A DNA stretch of 64,000 nt from Alkalihalobacillus deserti (GTDB lineage Bacteria; Bacillota; Bacilli; Bacillales; Bacillaceae_D). The notes under the pieces were generated by a model. It was not told the DNA's origin and made no database searches. It was given only the letters and a program-made list of their open reading frames with translations. Made by a program: the position numbers and the translations under genes. This document shows, piece by piece, positions 30,347-39,629 of this stretch. The number at the start of each line of letters is the position of its first letter. The stretch's first letter is position 1. The stretch lies in the NCBI RefSeq assembly GCF_020734105.1, contig NZ_JAJAFR010000005.1, positions 124,001-188,000 on the forward strand, in the 5' to 3' direction.

Positions 30347-31396
30347 ATGAAAATGAATAAACTTTTATCAATAGCAGCAACTGGTATTTTATCTCTTTCA
30401 TTACTAGCTGGATGTGGAGCAGGTAATGGTGGAGGCGGTAATCAAGAAAGTAGTAGTCCAGAAGAAACTGGCAATGCAGAAGCAGTTTCATTACGATTAG
30501 CACATAATCAGCCAGAAACGCATCCTATTCATACTTCATTAATGGAGTTATTAAATCTTACGGATGAAAATTCAGAGGGAAATGTAAAAATTGAAGTATT
30601 CCCGAACGGACAATTAGGTCAAGAACGTGATGTTATTGAGCTTGTAAAATCAGGTACTCTTCCAATGGCGAAGGTAAGTGCAAGTGCATTGGAAGCGTTT
30701 GATTCGAACTATGCGATTTTCTCACTCCCGTTCGTATTTCAAAGTAAAGAGCACTATCATGAAGTAATGGATAATAGTGAGGCTGTTCAAGAAATTTTTG
30801 AAGGTACTAGAGACCAAGGTTTTGTTGCTATTGGCTGGTATGATGCAGGTCAGCGCAGTATTTATACAGCTGATCAAAAAGTAGAGTCTCCTGCAGATAT
30901 GAATGGATTAAAAATTCGTGTACAAGAAAGTCCAACATCTATCTCAATGATCAAAGCGATGGGTGGTTCACCAACACCAATGTCTTATGGTGAAGTTTAC
31001 ACTTCTCTTCAACAAGGTGTCATTGATGGTGCAGAAAATAATGAAACAGCTTTAGTGAGTAGTAAACATGGTGAAGTAGCAAAAGCTTATACGTATACTG
31101 AACACCAGTATGTTCCTGATGTTTTAATTGTAAGTACAAAAACATGGGATAGTCTGTCAGAGGAGCAGCAACAAGCAATTCTAGATGCAGCAAATACGTC
31201 TTCAGAAAGTCATAAAGATGTATGGAATCAAGCAATTGAAGAATCTATTACAGCTTCGGAAGAAATGGGAGTAACATTCTATACGATTGATAAGCAAGCA
31301 TTTATTGATGCTGCGGCACCACTTCATGAGGAATTTAAAGCAGAAAATGAAACCAATGGAAAATATTTCGATGACTTCCAAAGCCATCTTAAATAA
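30347..31396 (+). CDS. TRAP transporter solute-binding lipoprotein (DctP family)
   Basis: 349 residues. Lipoprotein signal with LLAGC and lipid-anchor Cys23, then a Gly/Ser/Glu linker and a DctP fold (LRLAHNQPETHPIH, VEVFPNGQLG-type segment, GLKIRVQESPT, GEVYTSLQQGVIDGAENN). Binds an anionic substrate outside the membrane and delivers it to DctQ/M. The conserved Arg in KIRVQ normally salt-bridges a substrate carboxylate, so a sugar acid or glycoside acid is more likely than a neutral sugar. ATG 30347 follows AGGGGGAACACC. First gene of a four-gene LacI-regulated operon. Confidence 0.9.
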   Translation: MKMNKLLSIAATGILSLSLLAGCGAGNGGGGNQESSSPEETGNAEAVSLRLAHNQPETHPIHTSLMELLNLTDENSEGNVKIEVFPNGQLGQERDVIELVKSGTLPMAKVSASALEAFDSNYAIFSLPFVFQSKEHYHEVMDNSEAVQEIFEGTRDQGFVAIGWYDAGQRSIYTADQKVESPADMNGLKIRVQESPTSISMIKAMGGSPTPMSYGEVYTSLQQGVIDGAENNETALVSSKHGEVAKAYTYTEHQYVPDVLIVSTKTWDSLSEEQQQAILDAANTSSESHKDVWNQAIEESITASEEMGVTFYTIDKQAFIDAAAPLHEEFKAENETNGKYFDDFQSHLK

Positions 31397-31483
31397 GTTA
31401 TAGGAAAAGTAGGCCTCTATTTTCTGACTGGTTCATGTTCAGAAAAAGAGGCCTATAAAATATTGAGAGAAGGTGCCGATCCT

Positions 31484-31957
31484 ATGAGGAAAATAGTCGA
31501 TACGGTTACAGCAGTTTTAACATGCTCTTTAATGACCGTTATGGTTATAACAGCTTGTTGGCAAGTCTTTACTCGTTTTGTTCTAAGTGCCCCCAGTACA
31601 GTTTCAGAGGAGTTTTTAAGGTATTCTCTTATTTGGCTGACGATGGTTGGTTCAGCCTATGCATACGGAAAAAAGAAACATTTAGCTGTTGTTTTTGTTG
31701 CTCGCAAAATACCCGAAAAATATCAAATATTTGTGCGATTGCTTGTTGAAGCAGTTGTCATGGTATTTATTGTTGTTATTCTCCTTTTTGGGGGAATAAA
31801 AGCCTATCAAAATGCAGTAGGGCAAATTTCATCTGCAATTGGAATGCCAATAGAATATCTATATTTAAGTCTAATCGTTTCAGGAGTTTTATTTTTATTT
31901 TACTTAGTACTCCATGTCAAGGAGTATTTCGCAAAAGCAAAGCCAACTTCACAATGA
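31484..31957 (+). CDS. TRAP transporter small permease (DctQ family)
   Basis: 157 residues with four predicted membrane segments (about 8-28, 45-63, 85-108, 124-145) and the DctQ-type EEFLRYSLIWLTMVGSAYA region. It couples the binding protein to the large permease. ATG 31484 is preferred over an in-frame TTG at 31463 because GAGAAGGTG sits in front of it. Directly downstream of the binding-protein gene, after a short hairpin-containing gap. Confidence 0.88.
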   Translation: MRKIVDTVTAVLTCSLMTVMVITACWQVFTRFVLSAPSTVSEEFLRYSLIWLTMVGSAYAYGKKKHLAVVFVARKIPEKYQIFVRLLVEAVVMVFIVVILLFGGIKAYQNAVGQISSAIGMPIEYLYLSLIVSGVLFLFYLVLHVKEYFAKAKPTSQ

Positions 31958-32000
31958 ATACACATTTTTCTAAGGTTTTAGTATAAAGGAGTGAAATTTT

Positions 32001-33296
32001 ATGGCATTACAGGCGGGACTTGTTTTAGTTGTTGTATTTCTGCTCATGCTTGTTATTAGTGTGCCTATCTCGATAAGTATTGTAATTGCTTCTCTGGTTA
32101 CTATCCTTACCATTTTGCCGATGGATATGGCTATTTTTACGGCGGCGCAAAAAATTGTAACAGGACTTGATAGCTTTACATTGTTAGCTGTTCCTTTCTT
32201 TATTCTTTCAGGTATCTTGATGAATAATGGCGGGATCGCCGAACGCCTCATAAATTTTGCGAAGGTTCTTGTAGGAAAAATGCCAGGTTCCTTAGCTCAT
32301 GCAAACATATTGGGTAATATGTTATTTGGTTCTCTTTCAGGTTCATCTGTTGCAGCAGCAGCAGCAATTGGCAGAACAATGGGGCCGTTACAAAAGAAAG
32401 AGGGGTATGACCCGAAGTTCTCAGCTGCAGTAAATATTGCTTCTGCACCAACCGGATTAATTATCCCCCCAAGTGGTATATTGATTATTTATTCTTTAGT
32501 AAGTGGGGGAACATCTGTCGCCGCTCTATTTATTGCAGGTTATTTACCAGGAATTTTATGGGGATTAGCTTGTATGTTAGTTGGTTTTATTATTGCAAAA
32601 CGCAAGAAATATCCTGTATCTGAAAGAGTATCTTTTAGTGTAGCTTTTAAAACATTTTTGGATGCAATTCCCAGCTTAATGTTGATTGTCATCGTTATTG
32701 GTGGGATATTAGGCGGGATATTCACTGCAACTGAAGCTGCGGCTGTCGCAGTAGCCTATACATTCATTTTGGCTATGGCTTATCGTACTGTTAATATGTC
32801 AGATATGCCAAAAATCATAATGGAAACAGTTGAAATTACTTCAGTTATTATGCTGCTTGTAGCTGCTTCTTCTGTTATGTCATGGGTAATGGCGTTCACA
32901 GGTATTCCTACTGCTCTTAGTCAATTGATTATGGGGATTTCCGACAATGCGATTATTATTTTATTAATCTTGAATGTACTCTTATTATTTGTTGGTACCA
33001 TTATGGATATTACTCCAGCGGTTCTTATTTTTACACCAATATTTTTACCGATTGTAACTAGTTTTGGAATGGATCCGCTTCATTTTGGAATTATGATGAT
33101 TTTAAATTTAAGTATTGGAAATATTACACCTCCAGTTGGAAGTGCGCTTTTTGTTGGAGCAAGTATTGCAAATTTAGATATAGAAGATGTGATAAAACCA
33201 CTTGTACCATTTTATGTATCGATCATTTTTGTTCTGCTCCTTGTAACATATATACCAGAAATTAGTATGATTTTGCCGAGATTGTTCGGTTATTAG
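32001..33296 (+). CDS. TRAP transporter large permease (DctM family)
   Basis: 431 residues, 11-12 hydrophobic segments, typical for DctM, the Na+- or H+-coupled transporter subunit. Family segments: AVPFFILSGILMNNGGIAERL, GSLSGSSVAAAAAIG, IPPSGILIIYS and NLSIGNITPPVG. ATG 32001 follows AAAGGAGTG. Third gene of the operon; Na+ coupling would suit an alkaliphile. Confidence 0.92.
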   Translation: MALQAGLVLVVVFLLMLVISVPISISIVIASLVTILTILPMDMAIFTAAQKIVTGLDSFTLLAVPFFILSGILMNNGGIAERLINFAKVLVGKMPGSLAHANILGNMLFGSLSGSSVAAAAAIGRTMGPLQKKEGYDPKFSAAVNIASAPTGLIIPPSGILIIYSLVSGGTSVAALFIAGYLPGILWGLACMLVGFIIAKRKKYPVSERVSFSVAFKTFLDAIPSLMLIVIVIGGILGGIFTATEAAAVAVAYTFILAMAYRTVNMSDMPKIIMETVEITSVIMLLVAASSVMSWVMAFTGIPTALSQLIMGISDNAIIILLILNVLLLFVGTIMDITPAVLIFTPIFLPIVTSFGMDPLHFGIMMILNLSIGNITPPVGSALFVGASIANLDIEDVIKPLVPFYVSIIFVLLLVTYIPEISMILPRLFGY

Positions 33297-33305
33297 ATTA
33301 CATTT

Positions 33306-33319
33306 TAATAACGTGATTA
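33306..33319. promoter_or_regulatory. LacI-type operator 4
   Basis: TAATAACGTGATTA, full match to the shared motif, 80 bp before the GH31 gene. It suggests an internal regulated promoter or a road-block within the operon. Confidence 0.55.
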
Positions 33320-33398
33320 ATTTAATTAATAGTAAGTAGAGACCGTTACGACATTTTAAAAACCTGCTTTCATAATAATAGTAGAAAAGGTGAGTTTT

Positions 33399-35801
33399 AT
33401 GTCTTTAAGAGAAAATTATCAATTTCAATTTTCAGACCAAAAAGAAAATGTTTTAATGTTCCAATTGGACAATTCTAATGTTATAGCAAGAGTGATTGTG
33501 TTAGAAGAGGATATGGTTCGGGTTGTAATGACAAAAGGTGACGAGCTTAATGTGAAGAACACTTGGCTTGTCGCTCCAGGAATGGATGACGTTCCTCTTA
33601 AAGGTAGGGATCGTTTTGACTTATCACCTTTTTCGTTACCAAAGTATAAGTTTCAAAATGAAGGAAGCCATTTTACTGTAGAAACGAAAAGATTAAAATT
33701 AGCTATTAATTTAGATGGTTTTAAAATCACCTGGTTTTACAAAGACAGTGAAGGAAATGTACAGCAAATTGCTACAGACCGATATACACAAGCGTATAAT
33801 TTCGATGGTTCATTAGGGGAAGGGGTCCATCATTATCAGCAACGAACATTAGATGAACAATATTTTGGTCTAGGTGAGAAAAGTGGAGAAATGGATCGTT
33901 ACGGGAAACGTTACCGTATGCTAAGTGTTGATCCGATGGGTTACGATGCCCAATATACGGACCCGTTATATAAACATATTCCATTCTATATTACTAGAAA
34001 TAAGCAAACAAATATTTCTTTTGGTATTTTCTATGATAATATGGCGCAAAGTGTTTTTGATATGGGAAATGAAATGGATAATTATCATGGATGGTATCGT
34101 TATTATCAATCCATGGCTGGAGATTTAGACTACTATGTAATTCTTGGTCCAGAAGTAAAGGATGTTGTAAAAAAATATTCATGGTTAACAGGGAAAACAA
34201 TCTTTGCTCCTAAGTGGAGTTTGGGGTACTCTGGTTCAACCATGACCTATACAGATGCACCTGATGCACAACAGCAATTGAAAAAATTCATAGTACAATG
34301 TGAAGAACACGACATCATTTGTGATTCGTTCCAATTATCTTCTGGCTATACATCAATTGGAGATAAGCGGTACGTGTTTAACTGGAATACCGACAAGTTT
34401 CCAGATGCTAAAGGATTTATAAATGAGTACCATGAAAAAGGTATAAGACTATGCGCAAATATTAAACCTGCATTGTTAAAAGATCATCCTGTTTTTAATG
34501 AGTTAAAGGAAAAGAACATGTTTATCTTATCTGGTGATGGGGAACCTGAAATGGCTCAATTTTGGGATGAAGTCGGTGCATACGTTGATTTTACCAACGA
34601 AGAGTCGGTGGATTGGTGGAAGCAAAAGGTAACAGAGCAGCTTTTAGAATATGGCATTGATTCCACTTGGAATGATAACAATGAATTTGAAATTTGGTCA
34701 AAAGATGCAACTGTAGATGGATTTGGTGAGAAATTAAGCTTTGAAGTTGTGCGTTCTCTGCAGCCGCTTCTTATGATGAAGGCTTCTTATGAAGCACAAA
34801 TGGAATTTGCTCCTGAGATCAGACCGTATTTAATTTCTAGATCTGGAAGCCCAGGGATGCAGCGTTATGTACAAACGTGGTCTGGAGATAACTATACAAG
34901 CTGGAAATCCCTGAAGTACAATATTAAGATGGGGCTTGGGTTAAGCTTATCAGGAATCTATAATATTGGTCATGATATCGGAGGATTTTCAGGACCAGCT
35001 CCAGAGCCAGAATTATTAGTTAGATGGGTACAAAACGGAATTTTTCATCCACGTTTCACCATTCATTCATGGAACGATGATAAATCTGTTAATGTTCCTT
35101 GGATGTATGAAGAGGCAACAACTGGTTTAATCCGTGATTTAATCAAGTTCCGTCAGCGTATCATTCCTTATCTATATACTGCTTTATATAATGCGCATAA
35201 AAAGTATGAACCGATCCTTCGTCCAACTTTTTATGAATTTGAAGCAGATGAAAAAACATTTGAAGAGAACGATGATTTCATGATAGGTGAATCAATGCTT
35301 ATTGCTTCCGTTGTTGAAGAGGGACAAAGAGAAAGAGAAGTGTATCTTCCTCAACACGAAGCTGGTTGGTATGATTTCCATACTTGCGAATGGTATGAAG
35401 GTAGTCAAACCGTTACGATCCCGGCACCACTAGAATATAATCCTTTATTAATTAAAGTTGGAAGTATTATTCCGATAAACGATACTGATTCTTCATTTGC
35501 AAATAAGGACAAGGATGAGAGAGGTTTCTTGTTATTCCCGCATAAGCAGTCAGGAAGCACATCCTATGAACTTTATGAGGATGATGGTATTTCAGCTAAT
35601 TATCAAGAGAATCATACGATCGTTTCCGTTCAAATGAATGCTGATTCCGAAACAATCAATGTAAGCTACAAGATTGAAGGGAAGTACAAGCTTCCATATG
35701 AAAGCCTTTGTTTCTATTTACCTGAAAATGAACAGCGTAAATTGTTTGTAAATGGACAGGAAATCACAAAAGAAAATAATAGGTATTCTGTAGCTTTGTA
35801 A
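33399..35801 (+). CDS. glycoside hydrolase family 31 (alpha-glucosidase/alpha-xylosidase type)
   Basis: 800 residues, no signal peptide, so intracellular. N-terminal beta-sandwich, then a (beta/alpha)8 barrel with nucleophile Asp426 in WNDNNEFEIW and acid/base Asp497 in WSGDN, plus C-terminal beta domains. Retaining alpha-glycosidase. ATG 33399 follows AAAAGGTGA; an in-frame GTG at 33390 overlaps that SD. Next to a TRAP importer, its likely job is to split an imported alpha-glycoside. The substrate is not readable; the sulfoquinovosidase Gln-x-Arg-Trp pattern is not apparent. Confidence 0.9.
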   Translation: MSLRENYQFQFSDQKENVLMFQLDNSNVIARVIVLEEDMVRVVMTKGDELNVKNTWLVAPGMDDVPLKGRDRFDLSPFSLPKYKFQNEGSHFTVETKRLKLAINLDGFKITWFYKDSEGNVQQIATDRYTQAYNFDGSLGEGVHHYQQRTLDEQYFGLGEKSGEMDRYGKRYRMLSVDPMGYDAQYTDPLYKHIPFYITRNKQTNISFGIFYDNMAQSVFDMGNEMDNYHGWYRYYQSMAGDLDYYVILGPEVKDVVKKYSWLTGKTIFAPKWSLGYSGSTMTYTDAPDAQQQLKKFIVQCEEHDIICDSFQLSSGYTSIGDKRYVFNWNTDKFPDAKGFINEYHEKGIRLCANIKPALLKDHPVFNELKEKNMFILSGDGEPEMAQFWDEVGAYVDFTNEESVDWWKQKVTEQLLEYGIDSTWNDNNEFEIWSKDATVDGFGEKLSFEVVRSLQPLLMMKASYEAQMEFAPEIRPYLISRSGSPGMQRYVQTWSGDNYTSWKSLKYNIKMGLGLSLSGIYNIGHDIGGFSGPAPEPELLVRWVQNGIFHPRFTIHSWNDDKSVNVPWMYEEATTGLIRDLIKFRQRIIPYLYTALYNAHKKYEPILRPTFYEFEADEKTFEENDDFMIGESMLIASVVEEGQREREVYLPQHEAGWYDFHTCEWYEGSQTVTIPAPLEYNPLLIKVGSIIPINDTDSSFANKDKDERGFLLFPHKQSGSTSYELYEDDGISANYQENHTIVSVQMNADSETINVSYKIEGKYKLPYESLCFYLPENEQRKLFVNGQEITKENNRYSVAL

Positions 35802-35829
35802 AAATTGGATTCCACCTGTGTGGAAGTGA

Positions 35830-35928
35830 TATAACCCTTATAATCAAGGGCTTCCTGTGGTTTATCTCCTACATGGTGCATACGGAAATCATAGTTCCTG
35901 GATAAGATTTAGTAATATTGAAATATAA
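35830..35928 (+). pseudogene. relic of an esterase (N-terminal part)
   Basis: A frame reads YNQGLPVVYLLHGAYGNHSSW then IRFSNIEI and stops. PVVYLLHGAYG..SSW is the start of the tributyrin-esterase/FrmB-type alpha/beta hydrolase domain (oxyanion HG motif). No RBS or start, and nothing follows, so only a fragment remains in the 352-base gap after the GH31 gene. Confidence 0.6.
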
Positions 35929-35936
35929 ATACAATC

Positions 35937-35977
35937 AAGAAGAGCATGCCTTATTTTAATGAGGGCGTGCTCTTCTT
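35937..35977 (+). terminator. terminator of the TRAP/GH31 operon
   Basis: AAGAAGAGCATGCC pairs with GGGCGTGCTCTTCTT; nearly perfect 13-bp stem. Confidence 0.8.
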
Positions 35978-36058
35978 ATTCGTTCAATCTCATGTTGCAT
36001 TAAGGTCTATTTTAGAAAGCGTTTCCAATAGTAGTTTTTAGAATTTTCGAAAAATTAT

Positions 36059-36075
36059 TGTTAGATATTCTATCA
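36059..36075. promoter_or_regulatory. TnrA/GlnR box upstream of urtA
   Basis: TGTTAGATATTCTATCA agrees with the TnrA/GlnR consensus TGTNANAWWWTMTNACA at all but one position. A weaker copy with three mismatches is at 36089-36105. The site is centred about 55 bp before a start expected downstream of TAAAAT (36110-36115), close to the positions from which TnrA activates. Confidence 0.65.
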
Positions 36076-36153
36076 GAAATGAAGATCATGTTAGAAAATC
36101 TTGGTATTGTAAAATGCGTAGACAAAACCATACATAACTAGGGAGGATCAATT

Positions 36154-37425
36154 ATGAAAAAGTTTTCAAGAAGTAAGTCCATTCTTATGGGAATGGCAAT
36201 GTCAACGATGGTTGTATTAAGTGCTTGTGGAGGAAGTGAAACAACGGGTGAGGCAGAAGGTGAAACAGGGGCAGAACCAACAGAAGAAGCAATTGAAGGA
36301 GATGAAGTCAAAGTTGGGATCTTACACTCGCTAAGTGGCACAATGGCGATGAGTGAAACATCGGTAAAGGACGCTGAATTATTAGCGATTGAAGAAATCA
36401 ATGCAGCTGGCGGGGTGCTAGGTAAAAAGATTGTCCCGGTTATCGAAGACGGAGCATCTGAACCATCTGTGTTTTCAGAACGAGCAACAAAGCTTTTGCA
36501 ACAAGATGATGTTGCGGTTGTGTTTGGTGGTTGGACTTCTGCAAGTCGTAAAGCGATGCTGCCGGTTTTTGAAGAGAACAATGGACTTCTTTACTATCCA
36601 GTTCAATACGAAGGAATGGAAGCATCCCCTAATATCTTTTATGCAGGTGCAGCTCCTAACCAACAAATAGTTCCAGCGGTAGAATGGTTGCTTGAAAATA
36701 AAGGATCTGAATTCTTCTTGTTAGGTTCAGATTACGTTTTCCCAAGACTAGCTAATCAAATTATCAAAGCTCAACTAGAGGCGAGTGATGGAACAACAGT
36801 TGACGAGCAATACACTCCACTTGGTCATACAGATTACAGCACAATTATTTCTCGTATCAGAGAAAGTAAGCCAGAAGTTATTTTCAATACCCTAAATGGT
36901 GATAGTAACGTTGCTTTCTTCAAACAACTTGCAGATGCAGGGATTACATCGGATGACGTCACGATCTTATCGGTCAGTGTAGCAGAAGAAGAAATTCGTG
37001 GGATTGGTGCAGATGTATTAGAAGGACATTATGCAAGCTGGAACTATTATCAAACAACAGATACACCAGAGAATGCTAGTTTCGTAGAAAGCTATAAAGA
37101 AATGCTTGGCGAAGAGCGTGTAACAGGTGACCCAATCGAAGCAGCTTACTTTATGGTTCACTTATGGGCAAAAGCAGTTGAAGAAGCAGGTTCACTCGAT
37201 ATAGATGCTGTTAAAGCAGCGGCTCCTGGTCTTGAATTCGATGCTCCAGGTGGAAAGGTCATCTTTGATGGCGATAACCAACACGTTTGGAAAACGGTTC
37301 GGATTGGAGAAGTGCAAGCAGATGGTCAATTTAAAGAAGTATGGAACTCAGGTGAGCCAATTAAGCCAGATCCATTCTTAGAAGGATATGAGTGGGCAAG
37401 CGAAATTTCTTCTAGTATGCAATAA
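36154..37425 (+). CDS. urtA: urea ABC transporter substrate-binding lipoprotein
   Basis: 423 residues. Lipobox LSAC with Cys25, acidic linker, then a leucine/amide-binding type I fold with UrtA-specific segments [26 protein letters not shown] and [18 protein letters not shown]. Captures urea (or short amides) outside the cell. ATG 36154 follows GGGAGGATC. First of urtABCDE; two hairpins separate it from urtB, which should give more binding protein than permease. A TnrA/GlnR box lies upstream. No urease genes are in the window. Confidence 0.93.
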   Translation: MKKFSRSKSILMGMAMSTMVVLSACGGSETTGEAEGETGAEPTEEAIEGDEVKVGILHSLSGTMAMSETSVKDAELLAIEEINAAGGVLGKKIVPVIEDGASEPSVFSERATKLLQQDDVAVVFGGWTSASRKAMLPVFEENNGLLYYPVQYEGMEASPNIFYAGAAPNQQIVPAVEWLLENKGSEFFLLGSDYVFPRLANQIIKAQLEASDGTTVDEQYTPLGHTDYSTIISRIRESKPEVIFNTLNGDSNVAFFKQLADAGITSDDVTILSVSVAEEEIRGIGADVLEGHYASWNYYQTTDTPENASFVESYKEMLGEERVTGDPIEAAYFMVHLWAKAVEEAGSLDIDAVKAAAPGLEFDAPGGKVIFDGDNQHVWKTVRIGEVQADGQFKEVWNSGEPIKPDPFLEGYEWASEISSSMQ

Positions 37426-37440
37426 GTAAATGGTTGATGG

Positions 37441-37525
37441 GAGACCATTGAAAAAAGGTGAAAACCGTACCTTTTTCAGCGGTCTCGTTGATGGAGGGTG
37501 ATTCTTTTACGAGTAGTCACCCTCT
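37441..37525 (+). terminator. two intercistronic hairpins between urtA and urtB
   Basis: GAGACC...GGTCTC (37441-37486) with inner AAAAAAGGT/ACCTTTTT, then GAGGGTGA/TCACCCTC (37494-37524). Likely a partial terminator or 3' stabiliser for urtA mRNA. Confidence 0.65.
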
Positions 37526-37612
37526 GTTATAAAAAATAATAGAAACTTGCAAGAGAGGTTGTTAAAATAACCTCCGAAGCCATTGCATGTATAGAAAAAG
37601 GATGGGGTTAAA

Positions 37613-38515
37613 ATGGAAGGAATGGTCGTCCAAGGCTTTAATGGCATTAGCTTAGGTTCTATTTTGTTACTCATTGCATTGGGTCTAGCAATAACATTTG
37701 GATTAATGAAAGTAATTAATATGGCTCATGGTGAACTGATTATGATTGGAGCATATGCGACGTATGTCATCCAGTTGTTATTTGAAAATTACGTGCCAGC
37801 AGACTATTTCAATTGGTATTTTATCCTTGCGATACCTTTTGCTTTTATCGTGGCTGCATTAATCGGAATGTTATTGGAGTACGTGGTCATCAGGCACTTA
37901 TATGGTAGGCCGCTGGATAGTTTACTAGCGACTTTCGGTGTTGGATTGATCCTGCAGCAAACGGCAAGATCTATTTTCGGAGCTCCTAATGTAGGGGTAG
38001 AAGCACCCTCCTTTTTAAGAGGCGGATTACAAGTGATGTCTGTTACGCTTCCATATAGTCGGCTTTTTATTATTGGACTCGTTATCGTCTGTTTTCTAGG
38101 ATTATTCTTCTACTTATATAAAACAACAGGAGGAAGACGAATTCGAGCGGTTATGCAAAACAGAGATATGGCTACATGTCTCGGAATTTCATCGAGAAAA
38201 GTAGACTCGTTAACATTTGCGATTGGATCCGGTTTTGCCGGGATCGCTGGTTCGGCCCTAACGCTAATTGGTCCAATTGGGCCTACGATCGGCCAGAACT
38301 ACATTATTGATGCGTTTATGGTAGTCGTTGTTGGCGGCGTCGGGATGTTAGCAGGTACTGTAATAGGAGCACTTGGCATTGGTATGTTTACTACCATTTT
38401 TGAGTTTTGGACAGATGCATCGATGGGGAAAGTCCTTGTGTTTGCGCTTATCATTCTGTTTTTACAATGGAGGCCCTCAGGATTATTCTCTCTGCGCACA
38501 CGTTCATTAGATTAA
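37613..38515 (+). CDS. urtB: urea ABC transporter permease UrtB
   Basis: 300 residues, 7-8 hydrophobic segments, branched-chain amino-acid permease (LivH) family. Recognised by GLAITFGLMKVINMAHGELIMIGAYATY at the N terminus and VVVVGGVGMLAGTVIGALGIG near the end. ATG 37613 follows AAAAGGATGGGG. It forms the membrane channel with UrtC. Position in the urt operon fixes the assignment over a Liv transporter. Confidence 0.92.
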   Translation: MEGMVVQGFNGISLGSILLLIALGLAITFGLMKVINMAHGELIMIGAYATYVIQLLFENYVPADYFNWYFILAIPFAFIVAALIGMLLEYVVIRHLYGRPLDSLLATFGVGLILQQTARSIFGAPNVGVEAPSFLRGGLQVMSVTLPYSRLFIIGLVIVCFLGLFFYLYKTTGGRRIRAVMQNRDMATCLGISSRKVDSLTFAIGSGFAGIAGSALTLIGPIGPTIGQNYIIDAFMVVVVGGVGMLAGTVIGALGIGMFTTIFEFWTDASMGKVLVFALIILFLQWRPSGLFSLRTRSLD

Positions 38516-38534
38516 TAAAAAAGGAGAATGAAAA

Positions 38535-39629
38535 ATGCCATTTTCAGTAACGAAATATATATTTGACAGAAGGTGGATGTTCGTTGTTTTATTACTGTTT
38601 TTAATCCTTTGTCCACTTTTTTTGTCAGATTTTCGCTTGAATTTATTAGGACGGTTTTTGGCTTTTGCTATTCTTGTTATTGGCTTAGATCTTCTATGGG
38701 GATATGCAGGTGTTTTAAGTCTTGGACACGGGATATTTTTTGGAGTAGGCGCTTATATTATGGCAATCTATTTAAAACTCGAATCAGGTACGGTTCCTGA
38801 CTTTATGATGTGGAACGGCATTACAGAGCTTCCATGGTTTTGGGCTGTCTTACAAAGTCCTTTTGTGGCGATCCCACTCGCCATTATTGTGCCAGCGTTA
38901 ATAGCTGGGACTTTAGGGTTTTTTATCTTTCGCAATCGTATTAAGGATGTGTATTTTACCATCCTTACTCAAGCATTGGTCATCGTAACGGTTACGCTTA
39001 TTATTAGTAAACAAGAATTTACTGGTGGTACGAATGGAATTACAGGCTTTTCGACGGTTTTCGGCCAACCATTAATGGCACCATCGACACAGAAAATCAT
39101 TTATTTTGTAACGATCGCCTGTTTAGCTACTATTTTCTTTTTTTGTTATAGATTGGTTCATAGTCGATTCGGAAAAACGCTCATTGCGATTCGCGATGGT
39201 GAAAATCGTCTTCGTTTTTCAGGGTATGATACAACCTTGTTTAAAGTATTTGTCTTTGCAATATCTGCTGGAATTGCAGGGCTTGCAGGAATGTTATTTG
39301 TCTTACAAGTCGGAATGATCTCGCCAACAACAATTGGAATCGTTCCATCGATTGAAATGATTCTTTGGGTGGCAATAGGTGGTCGCGGGACGTTAATTGG
39401 ACCTATTATAGGAGCCGTCGTCACCAATTTAGCCAAAACCTTTTTCAGCGAAAATTACCCTGATATCTGGTTGTTTTTCTTAGGATCTGTTTTTGTCATC
39501 ATTGTATTATTCCTACCAGGTGGATTAATGAGCTTATTTAATAAATTACGTGGAAAGAAAAAAGGAGGACGAAGAAATGAAACGAAATCAATCTCGGAAG
39601 ATAGAGAGCGAAGACGTACTGCAGTGTAG
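38535..39629 (+). CDS. urtC: urea ABC transporter permease UrtC
   Basis: 364 residues, LivM-type permease with about nine hydrophobic segments. Features: LGLDLLWGYAGVLSLGHGIFFGVGAY and the cytoplasmic coupling segment RLRFSGYDTTLFK. ATG 38535 follows AAAGGAGAATG. Its 3' end overlaps urtD by 53 bases, showing tight translational coupling. The last 25 residues are basic. Confidence 0.92.
   Translation: MPFSVTKYIFDRRWMFVVLLLFLILCPLFLSDFRLNLLGRFLAFAILVIGLDLLWGYAGVLSLGHGIFFGVGAYIMAIYLKLESGTVPDFMMWNGITELPWFWAVLQSPFVAIPLAIIVPALIAGTLGFFIFRNRIKDVYFTILTQALVIVTVTLIISKQEFTGGTNGITGFSTVFGQPLMAPSTQKIIYFVTIACLATIFFFCYRLVHSRFGKTLIAIRDGENRLRFSGYDTTLFKVFVFAISAGIAGLAGMLFVLQVGMISPTTIGIVPSIEMILWVAIGGRGTLIGPIIGAVVTNLAKTFFSENYPDIWLFFLGSVFVIIVLFLPGGLMSLFNKLRGKKKGGRRNETKSISEDRERRRTAV

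Noticed and set aside
33399..35801. GH31 as a sulfoquinovosidase (YihQ-like)
   Set aside because: The expected sulfonate-binding Arg/Trp pattern is not visible around the corresponding barrel strands; no sulfoglycolysis genes are nearby.
37441..37525. Riboswitch between urtA and urtB
   Set aside because: Only two simple hairpins, no conserved aptamer; better explained as attenuation after the binding-protein gene.
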